Assembly: GCF_903970965.1 (NCBI RefSeq)
Contig: NZ_CAJCKW010000005.1
Coordinates: forward strand, 237,237 to 301,236
Length of the DNA stretch: 64,000 nt
Source: Aureimonas sp. ME7
GTDB lineage: Bacteria; Pseudomonadota; Alphaproteobacteria; Rhizobiales; Rhizobiaceae
Direction: 5' to 3'
The notes beneath the pieces are model-generated. The model searched no databases. It saw only the letters and a list, made by a program, of their open reading frames with translations, and had not been told where the DNA came from. Below are positions 47,934 through 58,297 of the stretch, in pieces; positions within the stretch are counted from its first letter, which is position 1; each line of letters begins with the position of its first letter. Made by a program: the position numbers and the translations under genes.

Positions 47934-48487
47934 TGGGCCTCTTCCAGCGCTTCCGGCGCAACGACAGAGGCGTGGCGGCGCTGGAATTCGCCATCGTGGC
48001 GCCCATGATCCTGATCCTCTACATGGGCGCCTCGCAGCTTTCGATCGGGGTGACGCTGGATCGAAAGCTCCAGAACATCGCGGCGACCACCACCGACCTC
48101 GTTTCCCAATCGCAGGGGGGAACCACCACCAAGGGCGAAATCTCGGCGATCCTGAAGATCGCCCGCGCCATGGTGGAGCCCTACGATTCGGCCGATGTGA
48201 AGATCCGGCTGATGTCGGTCTCGGTGGATGCCAAGGGCAAAGCGACCGTGGACTGGACCCCGGTGACGGCGGGAGGGGCCACCGCGCCCAAGAAAGGCGA
48301 CGTCTACGCTCTTCCAGCAGCCTTTTCCGCGCAACGCTCGCGCTCCTTCGTGATCGCGGAAGTCGAATACACCTATAAGCCGCTCGGGGGCTTCGGACTG
48401 CAGAACGCCCTGCCGCTCAAGGAAGCGAGCTACCAGACGCCGCGCACCACGGATCCTTCGTCCGGCATCGTCTGCAGCGATTGCTGA
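47933..48487 (+). CDS. TadE/TadG-like pseudopilin (second copy)
   Basis: A 184-residue protein with leader [13 protein letters not shown] followed by VAALEFAIVAPMILILYMGA, again the pseudopilin pattern. The C-terminus ends in two cysteines (IVCSDC). No von Willebrand domain is present, so this is not full-length TadG; no such protein is in the window. It overlaps the previous gene by one base and must be translationally coupled to it. Confidence 0.9.
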   Translation: MGLFQRFRRNDRGVAALEFAIVAPMILILYMGASQLSIGVTLDRKLQNIAATTTDLVSQSQGGTTTKGEISAILKIARAMVEPYDSADVKIRLMSVSVDAKGKATVDWTPVTAGGATAPKKGDVYALPAAFSAQRSRSFVIAEVEYTYKPLGGFGLQNALPLKEASYQTPRTTDPSSGIVCSDC

Positions 48488-48558
48488 GCGCGGCGCCTTC
48501 TGCCCCCGCCTTCCCCGTGCGATAAGAAACTGTCTCGCCAACCGGGGTTGCCAGCGCT

Positions 48559-49752
48559 TTGGGCCGTGCCTTTCTGATCGTCCTCGATTCCTTCGGCATC
48601 GGCAACGCGCCGGACGCCGCCGCCTTCGGCGACGCGGGCGCCGATACGTTCGGCCATATTCGAGACGCCGCCGCCGCCGGCGGGGCCGACAGGCCGGGCC
48701 TGCGCGAAGGGTCGCTTCGCCTTCCCAACATGGAACGGCTGGGTCTTCTGGCCGCCGCCGGTCTGGCGGACGCGCTGCCGGGCGCCGGGCTCTACGGCTC
48801 GGCCTCCGAGGTCAGCCGCGGCAAGGACACGCCCTCCGGCCACTGGGAGATCGCGGGCGTCCCGGTCCCGTTCGAATGGGGATATTTCCCGCGTACCGTG
48901 CCCGCCCTTCCCGCCTCTCTGACGGAAGCCCTCATCCGCGATGGCGACCTATCCGGGATCCTTGGGAACCGGCATGCGTCCGGCACCGAGATCATCGAAG
49001 CGGAAGGAGAGGAAAGCATGGCGACGGGCCGCCCCATCCTCTACACGTCCGCCGACAGCGTCCTGCAGATCGCCGCGCACGAGAACGCGTTCGGACTGGA
49101 GCGGCTCTACGAGCTCTGCCGCATCGCGCGAGCCCATGTCGACCCCTTGAACATCGGCCGCGTCATCGCCCGGCCCTTCACGGGCGAAACGCGCGCGAAC
49201 TTCCGGCGCACCGCGAACCGGCGGGATTATTCGGTGCCCCCGCCCGAGGCGACGCTCCTCGACCGGGCGGTGGCGGCCGGACGGCGCGTCATCGCGATCG
49301 GCAAGATCGGCGATATCTTCGCCCACCAAGGCATTTCGGAGGTGCGCAAGGGCGACGGCAACATGGCGCTGTTCGACGCGCTCCTGACGGCAGTTCGTGA
49401 CGCCGCCGACGGCGATCTCGTGTTCGCCAACTTCGTGGACTTCGACATGGTCCACGGCCATCGCCGCGACGTGGCGGGCTATGCCGGCGCGCTGGAAGCC
49501 TTCGACCGACGTCTGCCCGAACTGGAAACCGCCCTTCGCCCCGGCGATCTCGCCATCCTGACGGCGGACCACGGCTGCGACCCGACCTTTCCCGGCACCG
49601 ACCATACGCGAGAGAACGTGCCGATCCTGGGGCTGGGCCCCGGCATCGCGCCCCGTGCGATCGGCCACCGCGCGACCTTCGCCGATATCGGCGAAAGCGT
49701 CGCCGCCCATCTCGGGCTCCGGCCCGGCGCGCACGGCACGAGCTTTCTGTAG
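48559..49752 (+). CDS. deoB: Phosphopentomutase
   Basis: A 397-residue manganese enzyme converting (deoxy)ribose 1-phosphate to the 5-phosphate, linking nucleoside phosphorolysis to central metabolism. The alkaline-phosphatase-fold motifs are [12 protein letters not shown] near the N-terminus, [12 protein letters not shown] (containing the phosphorylated Thr) and [17 protein letters not shown] near the end. The start is TTG 48559; no ATG nearby fits and the ribosome site is weak. It begins the nucleoside salvage region, 71 bases after the pilus genes. Confidence 0.95.
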   Translation: MGRAFLIVLDSFGIGNAPDAAAFGDAGADTFGHIRDAAAAGGADRPGLREGSLRLPNMERLGLLAAAGLADALPGAGLYGSASEVSRGKDTPSGHWEIAGVPVPFEWGYFPRTVPALPASLTEALIRDGDLSGILGNRHASGTEIIEAEGEESMATGRPILYTSADSVLQIAAHENAFGLERLYELCRIARAHVDPLNIGRVIARPFTGETRANFRRTANRRDYSVPPPEATLLDRAVAAGRRVIAIGKIGDIFAHQGISEVRKGDGNMALFDALLTAVRDAADGDLVFANFVDFDMVHGHRRDVAGYAGALEAFDRRLPELETALRPGDLAILTADHGCDPTFPGTDHTRENVPILGLGPGIAPRAIGHRATFADIGESVAAHLGLRPGAHGTSFL

Positions 49753-49834
49753 CGGATGGGCGACGGCCCCGCCCCTTGGCGGAACGCGCGTCTGCGACTA
49801 GACCGAAACCTTCGAACCTTGAGGGGCAAACCGC

Positions 49835-50464
49835 ATGGACGGCGTTACCGTCATCGATCATCCGCTGGTGCAGCACAAGCTGACGCTGATGCGCCGGCAG
49901 TCGACCTCGACGGCGAGTTTCCGCCGTCTCCTGCGCGAGATCTCGACGCTCCTCTGCTACGAGGTCACGCGCGATCTCGACATCACCACGACCGAGATCG
50001 AAACGCCGATGGGTCCGATGACGGCGCCGATCCTGGAAGGCAAGAAGCTCGTCTTCGCCTCGATCCTTCGTGCCGGCAACGGCCTTCTGGAAGGGATGCT
50101 CGACCTCGTGCCAGCCGCGCGCGTCGCCCATATCGGCCTCTACCGCGACCACGAAACGCTGCAGCCGGTGGAATACTACTTCAAGGCCCCAGAGGATCTG
50201 GAGAACCGCCTGATCATCGTGGTCGACCCGATGCTGGCGACCGCCAACTCGGCGACGGCGGCAATGGACATGCTGAAGAGCCGGGGCGCGCGCAACATCC
50301 GCTTCCTCTGCCTTCTGGCCGCCCCCGAAGGTATACAGCGCTTCCGCGACGCCCACCCCGACATCCCGGTCTTCACCGCCTCGATCGACCAGGGCTTGAA
50401 CGAGAAGGGCTACATCATGCCGGGCCTCGGCGACGCGGGCGACCGGATGTACGGCACGAAGTAG
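49835..50464 (+). CDS. upp: Uracil phosphoribosyltransferase
   Basis: A 209-residue enzyme making UMP from uracil and PRPP. The PRPP-binding segment is [19 protein letters not shown]; the uracil-binding C-terminus is [18 protein letters not shown]. Length matches the bacterial family exactly. It closes the salvage route for the uracil released by the phosphorylase and hydrolase encoded nearby. Same strand as deoB, 82 bases downstream. Confidence 0.97.
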   Translation: MDGVTVIDHPLVQHKLTLMRRQSTSTASFRRLLREISTLLCYEVTRDLDITTTEIETPMGPMTAPILEGKKLVFASILRAGNGLLEGMLDLVPAARVAHIGLYRDHETLQPVEYYFKAPEDLENRLIIVVDPMLATANSATAAMDMLKSRGARNIRFLCLLAAPEGIQRFRDAHPDIPVFTASIDQGLNEKGYIMPGLGDAGDRMYGTK

Positions 50465-50513
50465 CCCTCAACGCTTTGGCAACCCGCATCGGCGAGGCTG
50501 GCAGGCGGCGGGC

Positions 50514-51077
50514 ATGAGGCCCGCTTGGGGTTCGAAAAGCCGGCCGATGTTCAAGCTCCTGCCCGTTCTCGTCGGCGCTTCGGTGGTCGCGCTGGTGTTT
50601 CCCTCCGCCTTCGAGCGATATCGCGCCAGCCTCGTCGCGCAAGGAGAAAGCGAGCAGCTCGCCCCGCCGGCGCCCGTCGTCGAGGCGTCGATGCCGCCCT
50701 CGAGCGGGCGCATGCTCCGCCTTCAGGCCGGCCCCGACGGGCATTTCCGCGCGCAGGCGCGCATCGAGGGCGTTGCAGAAGACGTCCTGATCGACACGGG
50801 CGCGACCTATGTCGCGCTGGGTGCCATGACCGCGCGCCGCCTCGGCTTGCGCGTGGGTCCCGGCGACTTCGTGCATCAGGCCCGGACGGCGCAGGGGACG
50901 GTGCCGGCGGCGCTCGCGCGGGCGCGCCGCATCTCGCTCGGGTCCATCGAACTCCGCGACGTCGAGGTGATGGTGATCGACGGCAAAGGGCCCGAGGTGA
51001 CGCTTCTGGGGATGAGCTTCCTCAACCGGCTCGCGCGCTTCTCCGTCGAGAACGAACGGATGACCCTCGCGCAGTAG
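50514..51077 (+). CDS. Retropepsin-like aspartic protease (TIGR02281 type)
   Basis: A 187-residue protein with an N-terminal membrane helix (FKLLPVLVGASVVALVFPS) and a single clan-AA protease domain: the catalytic DTGA in VLIDTGATYVALGAMTARRL at about residue 90 and the hydrophobic VTLLGMSFLNRL near the end. Such proteins act as dimers in the periplasm; substrates are unknown. An in-frame ATG at 50547 is an alternative start and would give a more usual short N-terminus. It converges with deoA, 4 bases apart. Confidence 0.88.
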   Translation: MRPAWGSKSRPMFKLLPVLVGASVVALVFPSAFERYRASLVAQGESEQLAPPAPVVEASMPPSSGRMLRLQAGPDGHFRAQARIEGVAEDVLIDTGATYVALGAMTARRLGLRVGPGDFVHQARTAQGTVPAALARARRISLGSIELRDVEVMVIDGKGPEVTLLGMSFLNRLARFSVENERMTLAQ

Positions 51078-51081
51078 CGCT

Positions 51082-52392
51082 TCAGGCGAAACGATCGAGG
51101 ACGGCGGGTCTGGGATCGAGCGCCTGGCCAAGGGCGATCGCGCGAGCGACGCCAGCGATCGCCCGATCGGCCTCCGCCGGCGTTCGCGCATGCACGAAGC
51201 CGAGCGGATCGCCGCGCGACAGACGTGTTCCAAGCGGGGCGATGCGGGCAAGGCCGACGGCGGGATCGATCGGATCACCCGGCTTGGCGCGGCCGCCGCC
51301 CAGCTCCACCACGACCATTCCCAGCGCGCGCGTGTCGATCCGAGACACGAACCCGTCCTCGCCGGCCGGCACGGGGCGAACGATCGGCGCCTGTGCCAGA
51401 TGGGCGTCCGGGCGTTCCAGGAGATCGGCAGGCCCGCCGAGCGAAGCGACCATCCGCGCGAAGCGCTCGGCGGCGCGCCCGCTGGACAGCGCCTCGCGCG
51501 CGCGTTTCTCGCCCTCGGCCGTATCGGCGACGAGCCCAGACGACGCGAGGGCTTCGGCAGCGAGCGCGAGCGTTACGGTCTCCAACCGCGCGTCGCGGCG
51601 TTCTTCGGTCAGGAAGCGAACGGCGTTGCCGATCTCAAGCGCGTTGCCGGCATCGCCGGCCAGGGGCTCGTCCATGTTGGTGACAAGCGCGGTGCAGCGC
51701 AGGCCCGCGCCGTTCGCGACGTCCACGAGCGCTCGGGCAAGCGCCCTCGCCTCTCCCTCGTTCGCCATAAAGGCGCCGGAGCCGGTCTTCACGTCGAGCA
51801 CCAGGGTGCCGAGACCGGCCGCGAGCTTCTTGGACAGGATGGAGGCGACGATCAGCGGCACGGATTCGACCGTAGCCGTCGTGTCGCGCACCGCGTAGAT
51901 CCGCCCATCCGCCGGCGCCAGCCGCGCCGTCGGGCCGACGATGGCGCAGCCCGCCTCGCGAACGGTGCGACGGAAGGGTTCGGCGTCCGGGGTCACGTCG
52001 TATCCCGGAATGGCCTCCAGCTTGTCGAGCGTTCCCCCGGTATGTCCGAGGCCCCGGCCGGAGATCATGGGCACGAAGGCGCCGCAGGCCGATAGGATCG
52101 GCGCGAGCATCAGGGAAACGTTGTCGCCGACCCCGCCGGTGGAATGCTTGTCGAGAACGGGTCCGGGCAGATCTGCCCAATGGAGGACGTCGCCGCTGTC
52201 GCGCATCGCCAGCGTCAACGCCACCGTCTCGACCGGCGTCATGCCTTGCAGGAAGACAGCCATGGCGAAGGCGGCGATCTGTGCGTCCCCGATCCGCTCG
52301 TCCGCGACGCCGGAGACGAAATCGGCGATGTCGGCCGGCGCGAGGGCGCCGCCGTCGCGCTTGGTGCGGATGATCTCGGTGGGGAGGCGCAT
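51082..52392 (-). CDS. deoA: Thymidine phosphorylase
   Basis: A 436-residue enzyme splitting thymidine (and deoxyuridine) with phosphate into base and deoxyribose 1-phosphate. The family signature lies in [32 protein letters not shown] and [20 protein letters not shown] are also conserved. ATG 52392 shares a base with the punA stop, so the two are coupled; the longer frame upstream is a shadow. Last gene of the minus-strand transporter and salvage operon. Confidence 0.96.
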   Translation of the reverse strand: MRLPTEIIRTKRDGGALAPADIADFVSGVADERIGDAQIAAFAMAVFLQGMTPVETVALTLAMRDSGDVLHWADLPGPVLDKHSTGGVGDNVSLMLAPILSACGAFVPMISGRGLGHTGGTLDKLEAIPGYDVTPDAEPFRRTVREAGCAIVGPTARLAPADGRIYAVRDTTATVESVPLIVASILSKKLAAGLGTLVLDVKTGSGAFMANEGEARALARALVDVANGAGLRCTALVTNMDEPLAGDAGNALEIGNAVRFLTEERRDARLETVTLALAAEALASSGLVADTAEGEKRAREALSSGRAAERFARMVASLGGPADLLERPDAHLAQAPIVRPVPAGEDGFVSRIDTRALGMVVVELGGGRAKPGDPIDPAVGLARIAPLGTRLSRGDPLGFVHARTPAEADRAIAGVARAIALGQALDPRPAVLDRFA

Positions 52393-53192
52393 CAGCCGGC
52401 GAGGTCCGGCAGCGCCTGCGCAAGGATGCGGGCAAGGCGCGCGCCGCCTTGCGGGGCGACCTCCTTGGTTTCGGCGTGGCTGAGCTCGGCGCCGGTGATG
52501 CCGGCTCCCATGTTGGTGACGACGGAAGCGGCGACGACGCGAAGGCCGAGGAAACGCGCCAGGATGGTTTCCGGCACGGTGGACATGCCGACCGCGTCGG
52601 CGCCGAGCACCCGCGCCATGCGGATTTCGGCCGGCGTCTCGAAGGAGGGGCCGGAGAACCACATGTAGACGCCGCGATGCAGCCCCTCCCCCGCCCGCTC
52701 GGCGGCTCGGAGCATGGCGGCGCGCAAGGTTTCGTCGTAAGCGGTCGTCATGCCGACGAAGCGCGCGTCCGACGCCTCGCCGATCAAGGGGTTGCGACCG
52801 GAAAAGGCGATATGGTCCTCGATCAGCATGACCTCGCCCGGACGAATAGCGGGGTTCACCGAGCCGGCGGCGTTGGTGAGGATCAGGATCTCGACGCCGA
52901 TCGCTTTTAACGCTTCCAGCGCCGGCCGCATGGCGGCCGGATCGCCGGCCTCGTAGTAGTGGATGCGGCCCGACAGGATGACGATCTCGACGCCGGCCAC
53001 GCGCCCCGCCACCACCTCGCCGGCATGACCGCTCACCGCCGAGCGGGGCATGCCGGGCAGGTCGGCGTAGGGAATGCGGATCGGGTCTTCGACCGCGTCC
53101 ACCAGCGCGCCAAGGCCGGAGCCGAGAACGAGCGCGATTTTCGGCGCGCGGGCCTCGATCCTTTCGCGCAAGGCGGCAGCCAGATCCACCAT
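52392..53192 (-). CDS. punA: Purine-nucleoside phosphorylase (trimeric PNP type)
   Basis: A 266-residue phosphorylase for inosine and guanosine-type nucleosides. Phosphate and substrate motifs: [45 protein letters not shown] and [20 protein letters not shown]. It belongs to the low-molecular-mass PNP/MTAP class rather than hexameric DeoD. Start and stop each overlap the neighbouring genes (cdd and deoA) by one base. Confidence 0.95.
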   Translation of the reverse strand: MVDLAAALRERIEARAPKIALVLGSGLGALVDAVEDPIRIPYADLPGMPRSAVSGHAGEVVAGRVAGVEIVILSGRIHYYEAGDPAAMRPALEALKAIGVEILILTNAAGSVNPAIRPGEVMLIEDHIAFSGRNPLIGEASDARFVGMTTAYDETLRAAMLRAAERAGEGLHRGVYMWFSGPSFETPAEIRMARVLGADAVGMSTVPETILARFLGLRVVAASVVTNMGAGITGAELSHAETKEVAPQGGARLARILAQALPDLAG

Positions 53193-53584
53193 CAAACGGC
53201 GTCCCGCGGAAAGGCCTTGGGCAGGAGTTCGTCCATCAGCATGGTCTCGATCACGCCCTCCGCCGCATCGCACAGGAAGACGCGCGTTTCGGGCCGGGCG
53301 AACTCGGCGATGCGCTGGCGGCATCCCCCGCAAGGGGAGCAGGCGCGCAGGCGCTCGGCCACCACCGCGATCTCGGCGATCCGACCGCCGCCGTCCATCA
53401 CCATGTGGGCGATCGCGGTGGTTTCGGCGCACCAGCCCTCGGGGAAGCTCACCACCTCGATGTTGCACCCCGAATAGATCCGCCCGTCCTCCGTGCGCAG
53501 CGCGGCGCCGACGGGAAAGTTGGAATACGGGGCGTGGCACTTCCGCATGGCCGCGCGCGCCTTCAGGAACAGGTCTTCGGACAT
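53192..53584 (-). CDS. cdd: Cytidine deaminase
   Basis: A 130-residue zinc enzyme converting (deoxy)cytidine to (deoxy)uridine. The zinc and catalytic residues are in [11 protein letters not shown] (Cys-Ala-Glu) and CSPCGGCRQ; the substrate loop [10 protein letters not shown] is intact. It is the short tetrameric type. Its stop overlaps punA, and it follows the permease gene by 37 bases. Confidence 0.96.
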   Translation of the reverse strand: MSEDLFLKARAAMRKCHAPYSNFPVGAALRTEDGRIYSGCNIEVVSFPEGWCAETTAIAHMVMDGGGRIAEIAVVAERLRACSPCGGCRQRIAEFARPETRVFLCDAAEGVIETMLMDELLPKAFPRDAV

Positions 53585-53621
53585 CGCTTTGGGCCTTCGA
53601 AGCTGGAGAACGGAGCGCGGA

Positions 53622-54590
53622 TCAGCGCTCCTTGACGTAGGGCACGCCGCCGGCCTTGGGCGGGCGCGACTTGCCCACGAAGCCGGCGAGCAGGATCACC
53701 GTCAGGATATAGGGCAGCGCCTGGACGAACTGCGGCGGGATCTGGCCGATGCCGGGCAGCGGCGTCGTCTGGAGGCGGATCGAGGCGGCATCCAGAAAGC
53801 CGAACAGGAGGCAGGCGAGAAGCGTCGGCACCGGCTTCCAGTTGGCGAAGATCAGCGCCGCAAGCGCGATGTAGCCGCGCCCCGCCGTCATCTCGCGGGT
53901 GAAGCCGGCGGACTGGGCGATGGCGAGATAGGTGCCGGCAAGGCCGGTCAGAACGCCGCAGACGATCACCGCGCGGTAGCGCAGCCACGCGACCGAGATG
54001 CCGGCCGTATCCACTGCGCCGGGATTCTCACCAACGGCGCGAAGGCGCAGCCCGAAGCGCGTGCGATAAAGCACCCACCAGGTGAGCGGCACCGCCAGGA
54101 AGGCGAGCCAGACCAGAGCGTTCTGGCCGGACAGGAGGCCGGAATACACGAAGCCAAGGACGGGAACGCCCTGCAGCGCCTCGGCACCCGGCAGGTCGAT
54201 CCCGAGGAAGCGCTGCGCGGCCCCGAGCGGCGGCGTCACGCCGCCCTGCATGAACCATGCGCTGCCGAGGATGATGGTGAGGCCCGAGGCGATGAAGTTG
54301 AGCGCGACGCCCGACACGACCTGATTGCCGCGATAGGTGATGGACGCCAGCCCATGCACCAGCGAGAACAGGACGGCGGTGCCGACGCCAGCTAGGAGCC
54401 CGACGATCGCCGAGCCTGATACGGCGGCGGCCGAGGCGGCGGCGAAGGCGCCGGCCAGCATCTTGCCTTCCAGCCCGATGTCGAACACGCCGGAGCGTTC
54501 GGAATAAAGCCCGGCGAGCGCGGCGAAGATCAGCGGCGTCGAAAGGCGGATCGTGGAATCCAGAAGGTTGAGAAGCCCGAGCGCGTCCAT
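53622..54590 (-). CDS. Nucleoside ABC transporter permease, second subunit
   Basis: A 322-residue membrane protein of the BPD_transp_2 family with about nine hydrophobic segments. LYSERSGVFDIGLEGKMLAGAF and NPGAVDTAGISVAWLRYRAV are typical of the BMP-type (PnrA/NupP-Q) nucleoside permeases. It overlaps the first permease gene by one base. Grouping with cdd, punA, deoA and a BMP binding protein supports nucleosides as substrate. Confidence 0.92.
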   Translation of the reverse strand: MDALGLLNLLDSTIRLSTPLIFAALAGLYSERSGVFDIGLEGKMLAGAFAAASAAAVSGSAIVGLLAGVGTAVLFSLVHGLASITYRGNQVVSGVALNFIASGLTIILGSAWFMQGGVTPPLGAAQRFLGIDLPGAEALQGVPVLGFVYSGLLSGQNALVWLAFLAVPLTWWVLYRTRFGLRLRAVGENPGAVDTAGISVAWLRYRAVIVCGVLTGLAGTYLAIAQSAGFTREMTAGRGYIALAALIFANWKPVPTLLACLLFGFLDAASIRLQTTPLPGIGQIPPQFVQALPYILTVILLAGFVGKSRPPKAGGVPYVKER

Positions 54591-55729
54591 CAGCGTGCCT
54601 CCCCGCCGGCCGGCTTCGGGCCCGTTTCGGGCAGCCGCACGAAGCCGTAGAGCCGCCCGACGCCCGGCCGCAGCATGTTTTCGAGCGCGCCGGCAAAAAG
54701 GATCACGAGGCCTTGGATGATGACGATCATGTCGCGCGAGATGGTCGGCATGTCGAAGGCGAGCTCCGCCCCGCCCTGATACAGGACGCCGAACAGAAGG
54801 GCGGCAGGGATGATGCCGGCCGGATGCCCGCGCCCCATCAGCGCGACGGCGATGCCGACGAAGCCGGCGCCGGCCGGAAAGTTGAGCTGGAGGCGGTACT
54901 GGTCGCCCATCACCGAGTTCAGCGCCATCAGGCCGGCAAGACCGCCGGAAATCAGCATGATGGTGACGACGAGGCGCGTTTCGCGCATGCCGGCATAACG
55001 CGCGGCGGACGGCGAGAAGCCGAGCGTTCGGATCTCGTAGCCGAGGCGCGTGCGCCAGATCAGCACCCAGACCGCGAAGCTCGCAGCAAGCGCTACGAAG
55101 AAGGTGACGTTGAGCGGGGCGCCGCCGAGATCGAAGCCGAGCGTCTCGAACAGCCCGCCGAGTTTGGGCAGTTGCCCGCCGATGTCGAACTGGCGCGTTT
55201 CGGGCTGCATCGTGCCGAGCGGGCGCAAGGGGCCGACGAGGAGATAGACCATCAGCGCCGAGGCGATGAAGTTGAACATGATCGTCGTGATGACGACGTG
55301 GCTGCCGCGCCGGGCCTGAAGATAGCCCGGCACGAACGCCCAGGCCGAGCCGACGGCGAAGGCGGCGACCACCGCCAGCGGCAGGTTCACCCACCAGGGC
55401 AGGACGGAGCCGAGATTGAGCGCGACGAGCGCGACGCCCAAGCCGCCGACATAGGCTTGTCCCTCGCCGCCGATGTTGAACAGGCCGCCATGGAAGGCGA
55501 CGGCAACGGCCAAGCCGGTCAGGATGAAGTTGGTCGTGTAGAACAGCGTGAAGCCGAAGCCCTCGCCATAGCCGAAGGCGCCGCGCAGCATGAGCCGGGC
55601 GGCCTCGACCGGGCTTTCGCCGACCGCCAGGACCACGAGCCCTGCCACCAGAAAGGCGACGACGACGTTGAGAAGCGGAATGACGCCATGGTCGATCCAG
55701 GCGGGCAGTTTGGCATAGGGTCGGCTCAT
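54590..55729 (-). CDS. Nucleoside ABC transporter permease, first subunit
   Basis: A 379-residue permease of the BPD_transp_2 family. The conserved region is AVAFHGGLFNIGGEGQAYVGGLG near residue 80, and the EAA-like loop lies in FSPSAARYAGMRETR. About ten hydrophobic segments. It pairs with the following permease to form the channel. Its start overlaps the VOC gene stop by four bases (55726-55729). Confidence 0.92.
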   Translation of the reverse strand: MSRPYAKLPAWIDHGVIPLLNVVVAFLVAGLVVLAVGESPVEAARLMLRGAFGYGEGFGFTLFYTTNFILTGLAVAVAFHGGLFNIGGEGQAYVGGLGVALVALNLGSVLPWWVNLPLAVVAAFAVGSAWAFVPGYLQARRGSHVVITTIMFNFIASALMVYLLVGPLRPLGTMQPETRQFDIGGQLPKLGGLFETLGFDLGGAPLNVTFFVALAASFAVWVLIWRTRLGYEIRTLGFSPSAARYAGMRETRLVVTIMLISGGLAGLMALNSVMGDQYRLQLNFPAGAGFVGIAVALMGRGHPAGIIPAALLFGVLYQGGAELAFDMPTISRDMIVIIQGLVILFAGALENMLRPGVGRLYGFVRLPETGPKPAGGEAR

Positions 55730-56175
55730 GCCGGCTCCTCGGAAGACTTCGTCAGGTCGATATGCCCGCTTTCGCTAAGCGGAAAGAACGGGTTGTAGGC
55801 GAGTTCCCAAAGGTGCCCGTCGGGATCGGCGAAATAGCCGGAATAGCCGCCCCAGAACACCGTCTCCGGCGGCTTCACGGGGTTCGCGCCGGCCTTCACC
55901 GCCGCCTCGAACAACCGGTCGGTTTCGGTTTCGGAGGGAAGATTGATCGCCAGCGTCACACCGCGGAAGGCCGGCAAGGCTTCGGCTCGAAGGCCGGCGT
56001 CGGCGGCCAGATCGGCGAGGCCGAACAGGGACAGGACGATCCCCTCCCCCTGCAGGAAGACGACGCTCTCGTTGCCGGCCTCGGTGCGAACCCAGCCGAG
56101 CGCCTCGTAGAAGGCGGCGGAGCGTTCGAGATCGGAGGCGCCGAGCGTGATCAAGGTGACGCGCGCGTCCTTCAT
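55726..56175 (-). CDS. VOC family protein (glyoxalase-like)
   Basis: A 149-residue vicinal-oxygen-chelate fold protein with two beta-alpha-beta-beta-beta units: VTLITLGASDLERSAAFYEALGW and VTLAINLPSETETDRLFEAAV, ending GYSGYFADPDGHLWELAYNP, where the Glu is a likely metal ligand. It could be a lyase, dioxygenase or resistance-type protein; no substrate can be assigned. It is inserted between the ATPase and permease genes of the nucleoside transporter with 4-base overlaps at both ends, so it is tightly co-translated with them. Confidence 0.9.
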   Translation of the reverse strand: MKDARVTLITLGASDLERSAAFYEALGWVRTEAGNESVVFLQGEGIVLSLFGLADLAADAGLRAEALPAFRGVTLAINLPSETETDRLFEAAVKAGANPVKPPETVFWGGYSGYFADPDGHLWELAYNPFFPLSESGHIDLTKSSEEPA

Positions 56176-57701
56176 TCGGCGGCCTCGCGGCCCGTCTCGC
56201 CGGCCATCAGGAGGCCGATCTCGCCTTCGCCGGCATCCGGCCCGCACTCGCCGACGATGCGGCCGGCGAACATCACGAGGATGCGGTCGGCGAGCGAGCG
56301 GATCTCGTCGAGCTCGACCGACACGAGAAGCACGCCCTTTCCGGCATCGCGCATCTCGACGATGCGGCGATGGATGAACTCGATCGCGCCGACATCGACG
56401 CCGCGTGTCGGCTGGCCGATCAGAAGCACGGACGGATCGCGCTCCATCTCTCGCGCGAGCACGATCTTCTGCTGGTTGCCGCCGGAAAAGTTCGCCGTCT
56501 TCAGGTCGGGCGACGGGGGGCGGATGTCGTAGGCCGCGATCTTGGCCTCCGCGTCGCGGCGGATCGCACCTGGGTTCAGAAACGCGCCCGAGCCGAAGGC
56601 GGGATCGCGGTGATAGCCGAGAATGGCGTTCTCCGCTTCGGTGAAGGGCAGGACGAGACCGACATGGTGCCGGTCCTCCGGCACATGGGCGAGGCCGCGC
56701 CGGCGCATGTCGGCGGGGTCGAGATCGCCGGTCGGATCGAGCGTTTCGCCCCCGAGACGCATCGTCCCGCGCTCGGCGCGGCGGATGCCCGACAAGGCTT
56801 CCAGAAGTTCCGACTGCCCGTTGCCGGCCACGCCCGCGATGCCCACGATCTCGCCCGCCCGAACCTCAAACGACACGTCGTCCACCATGCGCACGCCGCG
56901 CCCGTCGCGCACGCACAGCCCCTCGACCGCCAGAAGTGGCGCACCGGCTTGCCTCTGCGTCTTGTCCACCCGGAGAAGAACGCGGCGCCCGACCATCAGC
57001 TCGGCAAGCTCGCCGGCATTGGTGTCGCGCGTCGCGCGGGTCGCCACGATCTCGCCCCGGCGCATCACCGAGACGTTGTCGGTGACGTCGAGGATCTCGC
57101 GCAGCTTGTGGGTGATGAGGACGATCGTCTTGCCCTCGGCCCGCAACTGGCGAAGCACGGCGAAGAGCTGGTCGGCCTCGGCCGGCGTCAGAACGCCCGT
57201 CGGCTCGTCGAGGATCAGGATCTCGGCGCCGCGATACAGCGCCTTCAGGATTTCCACCCGCTGCTGGAGGCCGACGGGAAGCTCCTCCACCAGCGCGTCC
57301 GGATCGATCGCCAGCCCGTGCTCGCGCTCCAGACGCCCGAGTTCGGCGCGCGCGCGGCGGATGCCGGAGGACAGGAAGCCCGACTGTTCGGCGCCGAGCA
57401 TGATGTTTTCGAGGACAGTGAAGGTTTCCACCAGCATGAAGTGCTGATGGACCATGCCGATGCCGGCCGCGATGGCGGCGTTGGAATCGGGGATGGTCGC
57501 CGGCTTGCCATCGATGCGGATCTCGCCGCTGTCGGCCTGGTAGAAGCCGTAGAGGATCGACATCAAGGTCGACTTGCCGGCCCCGTTCTCGCCGACGATG
57601 CCGTGGATCGTTCCCTTCTGGACGGATAGGTTGATGTCGCGATTGGCGCGCACCGCGCCGAAGCTCTTGGAAATGCCGATCAGCTCGATCGCAGCCGCCA
57701 T
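56172..57701 (-). CDS. Nucleoside/sugar-type ABC transporter ATP-binding protein (two ABC modules)
   Basis: A 509-residue double ATPase. Module 1 has Walker A GENGAGKST at residues 37-45 but a degenerate signature (LPVGLQQRVEI); module 2 lacks a good Walker A (GVAGNGQSE) but has the signature FSGGNQQKIVLAREM. This split of functions is normal for the RbsA/MglA/BMP group. First gene of the operon ATPase-VOC-permease-permease-cdd-punA-deoA. Confidence 0.94.
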   Translation of the reverse strand: MAAAIELIGISKSFGAVRANRDINLSVQKGTIHGIVGENGAGKSTLMSILYGFYQADSGEIRIDGKPATIPDSNAAIAAGIGMVHQHFMLVETFTVLENIMLGAEQSGFLSSGIRRARAELGRLEREHGLAIDPDALVEELPVGLQQRVEILKALYRGAEILILDEPTGVLTPAEADQLFAVLRQLRAEGKTIVLITHKLREILDVTDNVSVMRRGEIVATRATRDTNAGELAELMVGRRVLLRVDKTQRQAGAPLLAVEGLCVRDGRGVRMVDDVSFEVRAGEIVGIAGVAGNGQSELLEALSGIRRAERGTMRLGGETLDPTGDLDPADMRRRGLAHVPEDRHHVGLVLPFTEAENAILGYHRDPAFGSGAFLNPGAIRRDAEAKIAAYDIRPPSPDLKTANFSGGNQQKIVLAREMERDPSVLLIGQPTRGVDVGAIEFIHRRIVEMRDAGKGVLLVSVELDEIRSLADRILVMFAGRIVGECGPDAGEGEIGLLMAGETGREAAE

Positions 57702-57862
57702 GCCGATCTCAGGTTCCGTTGCCTATGTTTCGGGCGACTCTATCGAGGCGCCTGCAACAGCGCCAGCGCACTTTTCGCTTGGCCCCCTCGTCAAAGCACC
57801 TTGATCCACCGCCTTCGCTGGGGCCAGGAAAGGCGCAACGCCATTCGCCGCCAAGAGGCACC

Positions 57863-58297
57863 ATGTCCGACACACCTCGCCCGCCGCGCCAGACGCGCGC
57901 CGACTACCGCGCCTTCGTTCCCATCTCCACCCGCTGGTCGGACAACGACATGTTCGGCCACATGAACAATGCGGCCTACTACACGTTCTTCGACACGGCG
58001 GTGACGAGCTGGCTGTTTTCCACGAAGCTTTCGTCGAAGGACTCGATGTTCTTCGTCGCCGAGACCGGCTGCCGGTATCTGGCGGAAGTCCGCTACCCCG
58101 ACCGGGTCACCGTCGGCCTGCGCGTCGGCTATCTCGGCTCTTCCTCGGTGCGCTACGAGATCGGCATCTTCCGCGAGGACGACGACCAGACGGCGGCCGA
58201 GGGTCTTTTCGTCCACGTCCACATCGACAAGGCGACGCGGCGCCCGGCCCCGTTGCCGGACGAACTGCGCGAAGCGCTGGGAGCGCTTCTTCCATGA
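57863..58297 (+). CDS. Acyl-CoA thioesterase (hotdog fold, 4HBT type)
   Basis: A 144-residue hotdog protein. The active-site region TRWSDNDMFGHMNNAAYYTFFD contains the catalytic Asp and the HMNN element typical of the 4-hydroxybenzoyl-CoA thioesterase/YbgC group. AAGAGG lies 5 bases before ATG 57863, which excludes the upstream extension. Acyl substrate unknown. Coupled to slyX by a 4-base overlap; the pair lies between the two minus-strand parts of the nucleoside locus. Confidence 0.92.
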   Translation: MSDTPRPPRQTRADYRAFVPISTRWSDNDMFGHMNNAAYYTFFDTAVTSWLFSTKLSSKDSMFFVAETGCRYLAEVRYPDRVTVGLRVGYLGSSSVRYEIGIFREDDDQTAAEGLFVHVHIDKATRRPAPLPDELREALGALLP

